From positions 8,556,001 to 8,620,000 of the forward strand of contig NC_084716.1 of assembly GCF_033807575.1 (NCBI RefSeq): a stretch of DNA of 64,000 nt. The letters run 5' to 3'. Position 1 is the stretch's first letter. Each line of letters begins with the position of its first letter. The notes beneath the pieces were generated by a model. That model had not been told where the DNA came from, searched no databases, and was given only the letters and a program-made list of their open reading frames with translations. Shown here piece by piece: positions 22,125-33,625 of the stretch. The DNA is from Cydia pomonella. Lineage: Eukaryota; Arthropoda; Insecta; Lepidoptera; Tortricidae. Made by a program: the position numbers and the translations under genes.

Positions 22125-22294
22125 TATAAGGCTTGTGTTGACTTACTTAGACAACACTCATGACTCGGGAACAAATATTCATCACTCATCACTCTGCTCA
22201 TCACACAAATAAATGCCCGTACCAGGATTTGAACCCAGGACAATCGGCTTCACAGGCAGGGTCACTAACACTAGGCCAGACAGGTCGTCAAAAT
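22125..22294 (-). mobile_element. tRNA-derived SINE, family S2
   Basis: Reverse-strand copy with B-box complement GGATTTGAACC, the pair CCGTACCAGGATTT and GCTTCACAGGCAGGGTCAC, and A-box complement CACTAGGCCAGACAGGTCG. The internal ATCACTCATCACTCTGC stretch is an insertion relative to other copies. Confidence 0.75.
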
Positions 22295-23088
22295 GAAACC
22301 AGTTTCGAATGCAATGAGTTTCAGTATAAAATCAACCTTATTTACAGGTTCCTTCTAATTGAAAACGTCACATATGTATATGTATAAGGTTCAATTCATA
22401 ACTGACAAATATCAATTCATACAATGCGCTTACTGCAAAATCCAGTTTGTAGCCAAATACACAAACACACATGTTTGCATTGCATTTTCAATTGCAGGAA
22501 TGCTCTCATCTATTGAAACAATCACCTAATGTAACTCTGTTGTTACAAAGTTATTAGTCAAATAGTCATTGAGTGTATTAGATGTGTACAATCAACAACA
22601 AAAAGTGGCAGTGTATAGCAGTAGCGGCGCGTGAAAATTCTAGCTAGGCAACTCGGAACAAAAAAAAACCTAATTTATCATTATGTACTTTTTTTCATGA
22701 TAAAAGTGAAGCGTGCGCTAGGTGTATCCTTGGGCGCGACCTTTTGCAGTTAGTGAATAACCACCTTTGCCATACTATTATACACCAAAAAATACAAAAT
22801 TTCACGGGCTTAGTAACTTTATATATAAATTTGTGCACATAACTAAATAAAATCACATAAAAACATAAAAAAAGAACATTTAAAACTAATAATAACAACA
22901 AGCCTTGGTATCAACCGCGACGGGAGTGTTATCATATCATAATTCCATTTTCACCCACGAATTCTAAAACCTATTACTACAAACTTACAAACAGTACTTT
23001 CTTTGAAGAAACGTTCGTTATCAAATAATTAAACTTGAGATGAGACTACATAAGATACTTGGATTTTGTATTAAAATTTATCTTTCCC
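22295..23088. other. no recognised feature
   Basis: AT-rich sequence, no supported gene. The minus-strand frame at 22695-22901 is hydrophobic low-complexity and unlikely to be real. Confidence 0.35.
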
Positions 23089-23460
23089 TATCCCTGATGA
23101 CAATCATGAGATGTTGGAAGAAGCTTCAGCGCCAGCCAGTACTAACGACCCCTCAGCTTCCTCCAACGGCCCCCCAGCATGTCTACGACAACAAGTGACC
23201 GCGCGGGGCGCGGGCGCGCGGGGTACGGACCCCACCACACTCCATTAGCTCCAGCGGCCGCCACAACGCCGCACGCGTCTTACATACCTATTACTCGCGA
23301 ATACCAATTTTGTATCAGTTTCGGATATTAAATCCATATTAAGTATACATCAAGATCTTTTACTTGCACCATAATCGCCTGCAAGTTTATATCCTGGTAT
23401 TTCTGTATCTGTTTTTTATGTAGTGTGCAATAAAGAATTTTATTATTATTATTATTATCT
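23089..23460 (+). mobile_element. retroelement 3' end with AATAAAG and (TTA)n tail
   Basis: A GC-rich stretch (23140-23285) can be read as a Ser/Pro/Ala/Arg-rich peptide without domains. It is followed by AT-rich sequence, GTGCAATAAAGAATTTT and a (TTA)n tract. This order (coding end, 3' UTR, AATAAA, simple repeat) is typical of non-LTR retrotransposon tails. Similar tails occur at 25770-25806 and 50878-50905. The family is not assigned. Confidence 0.5.
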
Positions 23461-23700
23461 TTTTTAAAAGATTTTTACAAAAATTGGTATTAATGATAGT
23501 AAAATACAATAAAATTTTACCCATTTATTTAATTCAATGTTTTTGTATGGCAATATTAAGCATATGCGCGGCAAACGCACCCGATTCAAAATTGTGAAAC
23601 ATTACACTCCAATATAAATATTACTTGTTTGTATTTAAGGTTTAAATTCAAATGAAGCAGCATGGTAATATAACTGAAGTTATCGCGGCCGTGTACAGAG

Positions 23701-23823
23701 GGCCTACCACGTACCACGAAGTTCGCAAATAGCGAGCATCTTTCTCTGTCACCCTAATTACGCTATTGGAGTAAAAGAGAAAGTTGCCCGCAATTTGCGT
23801 ACTGCGGTGTTCGCGGTAGGCCC
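23701..23823. repeat. diverged palindromic MITE related to 597-702
   Basis: The ends GGCCTACCACGTACCACG and GTGTTCGCGGTAGGCC are inverted. The interior is also partly self-complementary (TTTCTCTGTCACCCTAATTA against GTAAAAGAGAAAG). Confidence 0.55.
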
Positions 23824-23829
23824 CTCAGT

Positions 23830-24279
23830 ACTCGCGGACTTTATGAATATGTGCGTGCATTTTTCCAATATAAACCTTATACTCTTACGTTTAAGGTTTT
23901 TATTCAAATGAATAACTCGATACAAGACCGAGTTGCTTTGAAGCTCATTCGCGCGCACTCTCTATAGCAAAATTTATGAGCGTGTGCGTGAGTTTTCGTA
24001 TCTGTGTAGTGGCGCATGAATGAATACTCAAGCTGAGCTTCTCTTCGCGCGCTCGCTATGATTAGTTGAAATTTAATCAATCGTGAAGCTTTAGTAAATC
24101 GTGTTAACAATTCCAAGGTAATGTATTACGTAGTGTTTTCATTATGGATATAATATTTTTAATTTTAATGATGATTTATAAGTTTGGTTTATGTAGCAAT
24201 AAATTTTAGGCAAGCCGGTGGGAATCGAGTTGTATGGAGCCGCCGCCCCTGGTGTATAGGTACCTACATATGCACGTAG
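23830..24279. other. no recognised feature
   Basis: Contains alternating purine-pyrimidine patches (GCGCGCACTC, GTGTGCGTG) and no supported gene. Confidence 0.35.
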
Positions 24280-24990
24280 TAGTGTAGGTAGGAACTCGAG
24301 TTTTTTGAGTCTAAATTTGAAATACTTCGACTCGTTTTTACGAGACTGCGCTAAAACATCTTCCGAGTCTTATAAGTCCCGAGTCGAGTCCTTTATTGAG
24401 TCTTTTTTAAGCGCAAGTCACGCAAGTGAAAAGGACTCAAGCCTTCGTTTAATTATGAATTTTTCATGTTTTATAAAAATACTTGCAGCAGTAAATAAAA
24501 TAATAATATAGTTTAGTAATAGTATGGTGAAGCGGTGGTGGCCGAGTGGATATGACGTCCGACTTTCGATCCGGAGGTTGCGGGTTCAAATCCTGGCTCG
24601 TACCAATGAGTTTTTCGGAACTTATGTACGAAATATCATTTGATATTTACCACTAGCTTTTCGGTGAAGGAAAACATCGTGAGGAAACCTGCATACATCT
24701 GCGAAGAAATTCAAAGGTGTATGTGAAGTCCCCAATCCGCATTGGGCTAGCGTGGAGACTATAGCCTAAGCCCTCTCGCGCATGAGACGAGGCCTGTGCC
24801 CAGCAGTGGGACGTATATAGGCTGAATTATTATTATAATAGTATAGTGTATGAATTTTACTTGAAGACATTTTGAATTTTGTAAAGAAATGCGAGTTCTC
24901 TTAAAAGGGCTCGTGTCAAGAGACTTGTAGACAACAGACTCGGGTCTCTAACAAGCTAAAAAGAACTCGAGTATTGACTCAATGAGGGCT
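24280..24990. mobile_element. hAT-like element related to 257-788, split by a SINE
   Basis: The left end TAGTGTAGGTAGGAACTCGAG aligns with the reverse complement of the 788 end, and the match continues through TTTTGAGTCTAAATTTGAA and TTTTTTAAGCGCAA. A SINE interrupts it at 24526-24835. Sequence related to the other half resumes after the SINE (GACAACAGACTCGGGTCTC, AAAAAGAACTCGAG). The right terminus is eroded. Confidence 0.6.
24526..24835 (+). mobile_element. tRNA-derived SINE, S1 head with Metulj-like tail
   Basis: A box TGGCCGAGTGG and a perfect B box GGTTCAAATCC are present. The body is shared with S1 (TTATGTACGAAATATCATTTG, TTTTCGGTGAAGG). The tail then differs from 15577: GAAATTCAAAGGTGTATG, GGCCTGTGCCCAGCAGTGGG, ACGTATATAGGCTG and a TTA tract, like lepidopteran Metulj SINEs as I recall them. 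The 9-bp duplication TAATAGTAT flanks it (24517-24525, 24836-24844). Confidence 0.85.
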
Positions 24991-24994
24991 ACTG

Positions 24995-25110
24995 CGTTTA
25001 ATTTCGCCGCTAGGGACGCTAGTGTAGACGGAGGTCTTTCAAAATGTCAAATGCATAGTATTTTAGGGGTTGCAAGCTTTTTTTATCGCGAATTTTATTC
25101 CACTCCTTAT
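24995..25110 (+). repeat. dispersed repeat fragment shared with 49010-49075
   Basis: GAGGTCTTTCAAAATGTCAA and a following GGGGTTGC-TTTTTTTATCGCG block recur, inverted, at 49010-49075. No coding content. Confidence 0.5.
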
Positions 25111-25174
25111 TCATAATTGTAGTAAATCTTTTTTCACCTGTAATTATTCATGGTAAACATTAGATATATGAAGT

Positions 25175-25400
25175 TTTTTTTTTTTATTGTAGAGGCAAAC
25201 GAGCAGACGGATCACCTGATGGTAAGCGATTACCGCCGCCCATGGACACCTGCAACACCAGAGGGGTTGTAAGGGCGTTGCCGGCCTTTAAGATGGCAGT
25301 ACGCTCTTTTCTTGAAGGTTTGAAGGTCGTATCGGTCCGGAAATACAGCAGGCGACAGTTCATTCCACAGTTTAGCTGTGCGAGGCAGAAAGTTCAATAA
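25175..25400 (+). repeat. dispersed repeat family B
   Basis: Signature blocks are GAGGCAAACGAGCAGACGG, GATGGTAAGCGATTACCG, CCGCCCATGGACACCTGC and TTTAGCTGTGCGAGGCAG. Two further copies sit in the tandem array (29622-29982 and 31412-31708). Confidence 0.75.
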
Positions 25401-25806
25401 ATGTTACTGGTTTTAAAAATATGCCAACTAAAATATATGCAAAATTAATCCGGTTGAAACAATGGCAAATTCAGACGTTAAATTATCTTTGGGCATATTA
25501 GAACGTATTGGTTAAAAAAAGTAAGCATAGTAGAATTTTGAGATCTGTTTTTCTGGACCTACATCTACAGTGGCGCCAACTGGTGAGCACAAAAACGGTA
25601 GGCCAGACAGTCTTTTGCAAAGACATTGAATGTCCGCATTAATAAACCCCCATTCTGAGGCTGTTTATTATTTAAATTAAAATTCTGAAATTGTTTTTAT
25701 TTTTACTGTTTTTTTTTGTACAAATAGTAAATAACTAGCTTATAATATACTCTAACAATGTGGACCACTTAGTGTCTGAATAAAGAAATTATTTATTATT
25801 ATTATT
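25401..25806 (+). other. unassigned stretch ending in a retroelement-like tail
   Basis: It ends with GAATAAAGAAATTATTTATT and a (ATT)n tract at 25770-25806, the typical 3' terminus of a polyadenylated retroelement; the upstream body is not recognised. AGTGGCGCCAACTGGTGAG at 25568 is commented on under rejected items. Confidence 0.4.
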
Positions 25807-25861
25807 ATATGGCTTCGTATACGGTAAGAGGTAACTACCGGTTTTTGCGTACAGTACGGAC

Positions 25862-26316
25862 TAGAGATGCAATAGATAGTGGTTTTGCCAGATACCGGAT
25901 ATCCGGCCGTCGGGTCCGCCCAATATTTGGAATCCAGCCGAAGAATATCCGGCTAAAAGTTTTGTCTAATACGAATTCAATTAGATCGCGCATGTGCTCA
26001 AACTTCGGTGCAGGGTGCTAGTATCTAGTTTAGGCAGTCGATTATAGAAACGTGGACTACATTCACACGCAGTTGAACATAAAATAGCGGTATATAACAA
26101 TTTTAGTCGTTGTAAAATATTTTCGCGGCGATTTTTCGTATTTAACTTCGTTTTGTGTTTTGATGTTTGGTTGTATTGTATTCATAAATATCGTGGTAAA
26201 TTATTATCCGGTATCCGGCCGGATACTGCACAACTAACCGGGTTCCGGCCGGTTGGGAAAAATATGGCCGGATAGGCCGGATACCGGATAGTGACCGGAT
26301 ATCCGTTGTATCTCTA
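25862..26316. mobile_element. hAT-like MITE with dense CCGGATA subterminal repeats
   Basis: The ends are TAGAGATGCAATAGATA and CGTTGTATCTCTA (inverted). Flanking 8-mers are GTACGGAC (25854-25861) and GTACCTAC (26317-26324), a 6 of 8 match consistent with an eroded hAT duplication. Both ends carry many CCGGATA/TATCCGG motifs, possibly former transposase-binding sites. The element is 455 bp with no transposase. Confidence 0.7.
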
Positions 26317-26884
26317 GTACCTACGGACATTATGCGGTATCTCTGTAAATTAGTTACCACGCAACATTTGGCGCCTTATGTAATAAATGAGTCTTTGTTA
26401 TTAGCAGGCTAGCAAATGCTTTCATTATGATTTCATTATATTTTTGTATCTGTGACAGCGGTTAGACAAATCTAATTACGTTTAGATGTTATAAATAGCG
26501 TATATATACAGAGTTTTTAAACATAAAAGGCTAAAATGAAAATAATATTGAATAAGGTAAACCGGCCTTCATTTATCGTTGTTAAACATTGCCTGTGAAC
26601 TTCTTTCCCAATTACGTTTTATGAATGATTTCACAAAAATATTCGTCCATCTTTCCGAATATTTCATCCAAGAAATTGAATTACTGTCTTGTTTTAAAAC
26701 AAAATTAAGTTAACATTAGCGTTGATAGAATAATGCTTAGCTTTTCAAATTCTTCGAGGAAATTGTTTCCGAAATGATTTTCACGCGTTATTTCAACTCG
26801 GTAAAAGTTTAAAAGAAATGTTATCAAATTGGTATTTATCATTCTCTGCGGCCGCAAATTGAGCATGGAATTTAATTTTTAATA
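26317..26884. other. no recognised feature
   Basis: AT-rich; no coding evidence or known repeat. Confidence 0.35.
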
Positions 26885-27062
26885 CTACATCGGAAGCCAT
26901 TAGCAAAGAAGGATACGGCCCGCCTGTTGGTAAGCAGTCTCTGTAGCCTATCTACGCCTGCAACTCCAGAGGAGTTACATGCGCGTTGCCGACCTTAACA
27001 ATCCGCACACTCGTTGTGCTCTGGCAACTTTACTCACCATACACAACACTATGAGTAGTAAT
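26885..27062 (+). repeat. dispersed repeat family A, short copy
   Basis: Contains ATACGGCCCGCCTG, GGTAAGCAGTCTCTGTAGCC, AACTCCAGAGGAGTTACATG, GCTCTGGCAACTTTACTC and ACACAACACTATGAGTAG, all shared with 61592-61760. Confidence 0.7.
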
Positions 27063-28864
27063 TATTAATAATCATTTTACAGCCATTGACTTCATTATGT
27101 TTAAAGCTTTATTTAAAAACTAAATATTTGCGATACTTTAATCAGATTTACCTAATATACTTACGTCATAATAGCTATAGCTTAGTTACAAGTAAAACTT
27201 GAAAAACCTTAGGCACCCGAAAAGAGGTAAGTATAGGCAAAATAAATTACTTATTATTGATGTTTTTATATACACTGCATTTTTGATAGGTATGTTTTTC
27301 GTAGCTGTCTACATTTCAATAATTTAGTTTTCAGTAAAGGACAATGGGCACTTTTGTATGGGGAGTGTCCCATGGATGTATACTGTTGAGACATATGTCG
27401 TTTTAAAGCTCTTAATCGTAGTATTATTTTATTGTATGGCACCAACCTTGGACCACTTGCAGGGACCGAGCTATATAAAAAAAGAAGTTGCGCATATAAG
27501 CAGTTATATTTCCTTATACGCGGGATATAAAAAGTTTTAGCGTATTTTATTCGAAAGAATATAAAAAATGCTTTATGTTTTTTGTATCAACACCAATGAT
27601 AAAGTATTTAAAGGGACACAATGAACAGTTTTAAAAAATCGTCATTCTAAAAATTACTTGATACACAGCGAAATAAGAGTGTATACAAATGCCATGTATA
27701 TCATGTGAAAAGTATTTTTATAAGCTATTTTTCGTATAATATAACTGGGGTCAAATCGTTGCAGGGACCAAAATAAAACCATTTAATGAGTTAATTAATT
27801 GTAGTTAATTACGCCTTAACTTTTCTACTCAACGCCAGATGTCGCTCTAAAGCAAAATTCTACTTGACGTAAAACATTTATACATCGCGGTAATCTCGTC
27901 AGTCTTACTCCATCATTTTAAAAAGTATAGACTAGTTTATGGATTTCTAAAGTTATGTCAAGATGACTCTGAATGTAATATTGTCAACAATAATTGTCAA
28001 AACACGCAATTTAAAATATTCAACATTGTAATTACAAAATAGTATATTTCTAATACGCTATAATTTTCTCCAATCGAAAGGCACTCCATTCCATTGATCT
28101 CAGAGAGTATGCTCCTTGATGATCTTCACTATTCATGGGGTAGGTAAGATCAAAGTATTATTTTTTCTCGTATAGCTGCTATATAGCGTTCGACTCCATG
28201 GAAAATAAAGGCTCCAAATTATATAAAAAATGTAGCATATATACAAAGTGCAATTTAGATAGTATTCCAGAAAAAAATGCGCCTATGTAAATGCTGAAAA
28301 GTTTCCTATCGTATTGTCGAACAAATTCATATCTACTTCTGATCTACGCGACCTTAGAAGTTTGGATTGTCCTACCTAATCATTTTACATTTTATTGTTT
28401 TCAGAACAAGAATTATTTTACTTCCCACTGTCTATGTAAGGGGACTTAGAGCGGATTCATACTTTACTATACGTGTCGTGTCGAATGATAGTCCCTATGT
28501 CAGTTTCTCCAATTCTATTTTGCGTAGGATAAGTTAAAAAAATAATTAAAAATATGTGTTACCGTATTTTTATTCGTGAAATGTTACCTATATTTCTAAG
28601 TTAATGATTGTACTATACTTCCAAAAATATGTCTGACAAACATTTTATATGAAAGCCATTTTTCCATGTAAAAATGAACTGTTATAGGGACCATCTTTTG
28701 AATTTATGATAATTTATTCATATTTTAATGTACTCGGGTAATATTGCAGGCATTATATCAGCACCAAATAAATGCTGTGAACCAGATATATATTAAGTGG
28801 CGAATAACGTTTCCAAATCGCATTTTCTTTTGACATATTTTTCTTTTTTTTTGCTCTTTTTTTC
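27063..28864. other. long non-coding stretch
   Basis: No supported gene, RNA or classified repeat in about 1.8 kb. The 60-codon frame at 27358-27540 has no recognisable features. This is among the most featureless parts of the window. Confidence 0.4.
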
Positions 28865-28867
28865 ACG

Positions 28868-29090
28868 ACCGGTTTGGCCTAGTAAGTCGATGATCCTGGG
28901 TTTGAATCCCGGTAAGGGCATTTATTTGTGTGATGAGCACAGATATTTGTTCCTGAGTCATGGATGTTTTCTATGTATTTAAGTATTTGTATATTATATA
29001 TTATTATGTCGTTGTATGAGTACCCACAAAACAAGCCTTCTCGGCTTGCCGTGGGACTCAGTTAATTTGTGTAAGAATGTCCCTATAATA
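28868..29090 (+). mobile_element. tRNA-derived SINE, family S2, deleted between A and B boxes
   Basis: GACCGGTTTGGCCTAGTAAG joins directly to TCGATGATCCTGGGTTTGAA, so about 20 bp of the usual spacer are missing. The B box reads GGTTTGAATCC. The body and tail (TTCCTGAGTCATGG, GCCGTGGGACTCAG, AAGAATGTCCCTATAATA) are otherwise complete. Confidence 0.8.
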
Positions 29091-29621
29091 TTTATTTATT
29101 GTTATTATTATTGTATGTCCGGTAACAGAACTCCCCAGGAGCACTCGGGTGTGTAAGGTCGCTACTCCCCAACTTATTATAATTGTTATTACTTTCAGCA
29201 TTTTTAAGTTGTTCATCGGACACTGAGGCCATTGAAGTTTCAAGCTGGCGGCATCAAAATGGAGTACCTAGGTACTGTTTCAAATAAATGTGTGGTAAGT
29301 AAGTACATTTGGTGAAGTGGAACTGCTGATGTTGATCAGAAACGGAACTCTTCCACGCGCGTGATTTGTCTTCTTTGTTAAGTTTGTAGCGAGTAAGTTT
29401 CAAGTACCAAGGTTTTTAGGAACCTTTGTGTCAAGGTAAAGGTCTGACGATGGGTTCCATGAGGAAGCGAGGGAACACCTCAAATCTTATAGGCATATAG
29501 TCATTTTGGATTTTCATCAATACCTTAAGCTTTTTCATTCCCACTAGTGGCATTTAATGAAGTGGAACTACTGATGTTGACCAAAACGGAACTCTTGAAC
29601 GCGCGAGATTTTTCTTCTTTG

Positions 29622-29982
29622 TTTTTTTTATGATATAAGAGGCAAACGAGCAGACGTCACACCTGATGGTAAGCGATTACCGCCGCCCATGGACACCTGC
29701 TAAACCATAGGGGTTGTAAGTTCGGTGCTGGCCTTTAAGATTGGAATACGCTGTTTTCTTAAAGTTTTAAATATCGTATTGGTCCGGAAATACCGCAGGC
29801 AACAGATCATTTCATAGTTTAGCTGTATGAGGCAGGCAGTTTCTAGAGAAATGCACAGTTGAGGACTGCCAACCATCTAAGTGGTGAAAATAAAAATGTT
29901 GTAGCGTAGAGCGATGACGAAAAGAGGCGGCAAGGATTAATCCGAGCAATTCGATGGAACACTCGCCGTAATAGATTTGTCC
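29622..29982 (+). mobile_element. family B element inside the tandem array, copy 1
   Basis: It interrupts a unit just after AACGCGCGAGATTTTTCTTC and the array resumes at TAAGTTTGTAGAAAGTAAGG. It has a longer 3' part than the 25175 copy (GACTGCCAACCATCTAAGTG, GGATTAATCCGAGCAATTC). Confidence 0.75.
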
Positions 29983-31411
29983 TGATAAGTTTGTAGAAAG
30001 TAAGGTTGTTAAAAAACATCTGTGTCTAGATCCAGGTCTGATAGATACCTCAAACCTTATAGAAATACATATAGTTTTTTTTGGATTTACATCAATATCT
30101 TTAGGCGTTTTATTAAAAAAAAAGCTACATTTAATCAAGTGGAACTGCTGATATGTTCCAGAACGGAACTTTTCAACGCACACGTTTTGTATTCTTTATT
30201 AAGCTTGTAGTGAGTAAGGTTCTTAAGGTGTACTTAATACATCAATGTCCAGTTCTGATGATGGGTTTCATGAAGAATCGAGGGAATTCCTAAAATCTTT
30301 TAGGCATACATGTAATAATTTCTGGGATTTTATTTACATATCAAGCATTATTATTAAAAAAGTGTCATTTGACTAAAAGTAACAGCTGATGTTGACCAGA
30401 ATGGAACTCACCAACTCGCTCGCGATTTGTTTTATTAGTTAAGTTTGTAGCAAGTAAGTTTTAAGTATTAAGGTTTATAGGAACATTTGTGTCAAGGTAA
30501 AGGTCTGATGATGGGTCCCATGAAGAATCGAGGGAATTTCTTAAATGCTATAGGCATATATGTAGTACTTATTGGATTTTCATCAACATATTATCAACTT
30601 TTATTCACAAAAGTGACATATGATGATGTGGAACTACTGATGTTGACCAGAACGGAACTCCAACGCGTGCAATTTTTCTTCGTTAAGTTTGTAGCAAGTA
30701 AGGTTCTTAAGAAACATTTTTGTCAAAGTACAGTTCTGATGATGGGTTTCATGAAGAATCGAGGGAATTCCTAAAATCTTATAGGCATACATGTAATAAT
30801 TTCTGGGATTTTATTTACATATCAAGCATTTTTATTAAAAAATTGTCATTTGACTAAGTGTAACAGCTGATGTTGACCAGAATGGAACTCGCCAACTCGC
30901 GCGCGATTTGTTTTATTAGTTAAGTTTGTAGCAAGTAAGTTTTAAGTACTAAGGTTTTTAGGAACATTCGTGTCAAGGTAAAGGTCTGATGATGGGTCCC
31001 ATGAAGAATCGAGGGAATTTCTTAAATGTTATAGGTATATATATAGTACTTATTGGATTTTCATCAACATATTATCAAGTCTTATTCACAAAAGTGACAT
31101 TTGATGATGTGGAACTACTGATGTTGACCAAAACGGAACTCCAACGCGCGCAATTTTTCTTCGTTGTTAAGTTTGTAGCGAGTAAGGTTCTCAAGAAACA
31201 TTTTTGTCGAAGTACAGTTCTGATGATGTGTTTCATGAGAAAGCGAGGGAACTCCTCATTCTCCTCAATTCTTATAGGCATATAGTCATTTTGGATTTTC
31301 ATCAATATCTTTAGCTTTTTTTATTCACATTAGTGGCATTTGATGAAGTGGAACTAGTGATGTTGACTAAAACGGAACTCTTCAACGCGTGAGATTTTTT
31401 CTTTTTTTGTT

Positions 31412-31708
31412 TGTTGTGATATAAGAGGCAAACTAGCAGACGAATCAACTGATGGTAAGCAATTACCGCTGGCCATGGACATCTGTTACACCATAGGGAT
31501 TGTAAGTGCGGTTAAAGTTTGAAAGATCGTATTGGGCCGGAAATACCGCATGCGACAGATCATTTCATAGTTTAGCTGTATGAGGCAGGAAGTTTCTAGA
31601 GAAATGCACAGTTGTGGACTGCCAACCATCTAAGTGGTGAAGATATAAATGATGTAGCGTAAAGCGGTGACGGAAAGAGGCGGCAGAGATTAATCCGAAC
31701 AATTCCTC
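31412..31708 (+). mobile_element. family B element inside the tandem array, copy 2
   Basis: It occupies the same place in the unit as the copy at 29622 and is offset by 1786 bp (GAGGCAAAC at 29639 and 31425). An internal segment is missing (GTAAGTGCGGTTAAAGTTTG). Its flanking units match those of copy 1, so it was duplicated together with the array block. Confidence 0.75.
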
Positions 31709-32930
31709 GGAACTTTTAAGTTTGTAGAAAGTAAGGTTCTTAAGAAATATCTGTGCTAGACACCAGTGTCTAGTGTCTAGGTCTGATGATGGACACCTCA
31801 AACCTTATAGAAATACATATAGTTTTTTTTTTCATCAATATTTCTAGGTGTTTTATTAAAAAAAAGTTATATTTGATCAAGTGGAACTGCTGATGTTGTC
31901 CAGAACGGAACTTTTTAACGCACGCGTTTTGTATTCTTTATTAAGCTTGTAGCGAGTAACGTTCTTAAGGTGTATTTATATCAATGTTCAGTTCTGATGA
32001 TGGGTTTCATAAATAATCGAGGGAATTCCTGACATCTTATAATTTCTGGATTTTTATTTACATATCAAGCATTTTTATTAAAAAGTGACATTTGACGAAA
32101 TGCAACAGCTGATGCTGGCCAAAATGGAACTCGCCAATTCGCGCGCGATATGTTTTATTTGTTTATTTTGTAGCAAGTAAAGTTCTTGAAGACATTTGTG
32201 TCATAAGGTCTAGTTCTGAGGATGGGTTCCATGAGAAATCGAAGAAATTCCTCAAATCTTATAGGCATACAATACATACAGTAATGTTTGGATTCTCGTC
32301 AACATATCAAGCATTTTTATTTAAACAAGTTAGTGATATTGACCAGAACGGAACTCTTCAACGCGCGCTTTTCTTATTCTTTGTTAAGTTTGTAGCAAGC
32401 TAGGTTCTTAGGAAACATTTGTGTCAAGGTCCAGTTATGATGATGGATTCAATGAGGAATTGAGGATTTTAAATCGATTTGAATTCACAATTGGGAGGAA
32501 TTGAGGATTTTCGTCAACATATCAAGTTTTTTTTATTTGACGAGTGACATTTGATGAAGTGAAACTGCTGATATTGAGCAAAATGGAACTCTTCAACGAC
32601 AAGTATTTTACCTTAGGCGTGTTTTTTATTTTATTTCGTTTATAGCATGTAAGGCTTTTAAGGAACATTTGTGTCAAGGCCCAGTTCTGATGATAGGTTC
32701 TACGAGAAACCGAAGGAGCTTCTCATATTGTATAGGATAGGCATACATATAGTCATTTTAGGATTTTCATCAATATTACAAGCATTTTTACTCAATAAAG
32801 TGACATTTGTTGAAGTAGAATTGCTGATGAAGAACGGAACACCTCAACGACTTCCAGATTCTTTATTTTTATTACTCTTCTTTCTTTTTCATTATTCTTA
32901 GAACAGGTATTTCTACTAAGTGAACCGAAC

Positions 32931-33379
32931 TGCTACTATTAAAAGTAGGTAGGTAGGTAGGTTAAATAGGTTAAAACTGTAAGGATTATTATGTATAAGT
33001 AGTCTTTCTTTTAATTAAACATAGGTAAGTAATTCTATTTAAGTATAAGTGTCTTTAAAAAAAACATCAATCGACTCTTATCTGTCACTAGTTCCAGTTT
33101 CAGAGTATAAAATCCGGGTACACAGCCACGGCCAGCCGGGTAGCCAGACAGTTCGAATACGGACAAGTTATTGTGAATAAAAAATCTTATCGTCTTGCAA
33201 AAGTTATTGTCATAAATGTATAGGTTTCGAATGCATGAATATAAAGTTAAAATGCTGGTAAAAGTATTAGTTTTTATCATTAACCATTTTATATCCCAAC
33301 AAAACTGTTACCCTTACAAAAATAAAATGCTTTCATTACCTAATGTAGGTTACGTTAGGTAATAAATAAATAAATAGGT
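32931..33379. other. no recognised feature
   Basis: AT-rich sequence with a short TAGG microsatellite (32946-32965). The minus-strand frame at 33035-33280 is unsupported. Confidence 0.4.
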
Positions 33380-33625
33380 AGGGACAATCTTACACAGATT
33401 GGCCCCAAACTAATCAAAGCTTGTACTATGGGTACTAGGCGACGTTAAACATACTTATTTAGATAAATATATATTTACGTATATACATAGAAAACACGCA
33501 TGCCTTAGGAACAAATATCTGTATTCATCACACAAAGAAATGCCCTTACGCGATTCAAACTCGGGACCATCGGCTTCATACTTCATAGGCAGGGTCACTA
33601 CCCACTAGGCCAAACCGGTCGGCAA
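33380..33625 (-). mobile_element. tRNA-derived SINE, family S2
   Basis: Reverse-strand copy: CTTACACAGATTGGCCCC, AACAAATATCTGTATTCATC, the B-box-region complement (GATTCAAACTCGGGACC) and the A-box complement CTACCCACTAGGCCAAACCGG. A short duplication (CTTCATACTTCATAGGC) lies between the boxes. Confidence 0.75.

Larger units (their letters stand above)
29300..32930 (+). repeat. tandem array of about 13 diverged units of about 240 bp, with higher-order structure
   Basis: The landmark GGAACTxCTGATGTTGACC, or a close variant, followed by CGGAACTC recurs near 29318, 29561, 30139, 30378, 30629, 30859, 31110, 31348, 31880, 32099, 32328, 32560 and 32814. Each unit also has TTAAGTTTGTAGCAAGTAAG, CTGATGATGGGTTCCATG, AATCGAGGGAA, TTATAGGCATA and TGGATTTTCATCAA. 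Units 30378/30629 and 30859/31110 form a 481-bp dimer repeat. The block with the family B insertion repeats at 1786 bp. A relic unit lies at 34020-34390. Confidence 0.85.

Noticed and set aside
25565..25590. AGTGGCGCCAACTGGTGAG resembling an LTR-element primer-binding site
   Set aside because: No LTR ends, polypurine tract or gag/pol frame found around it; a short match is not enough.
29300..32930. CRISPR-like array
   Set aside because: The units are long diverged tandem copies without short constant repeats and unique spacers, in a eukaryotic genome.
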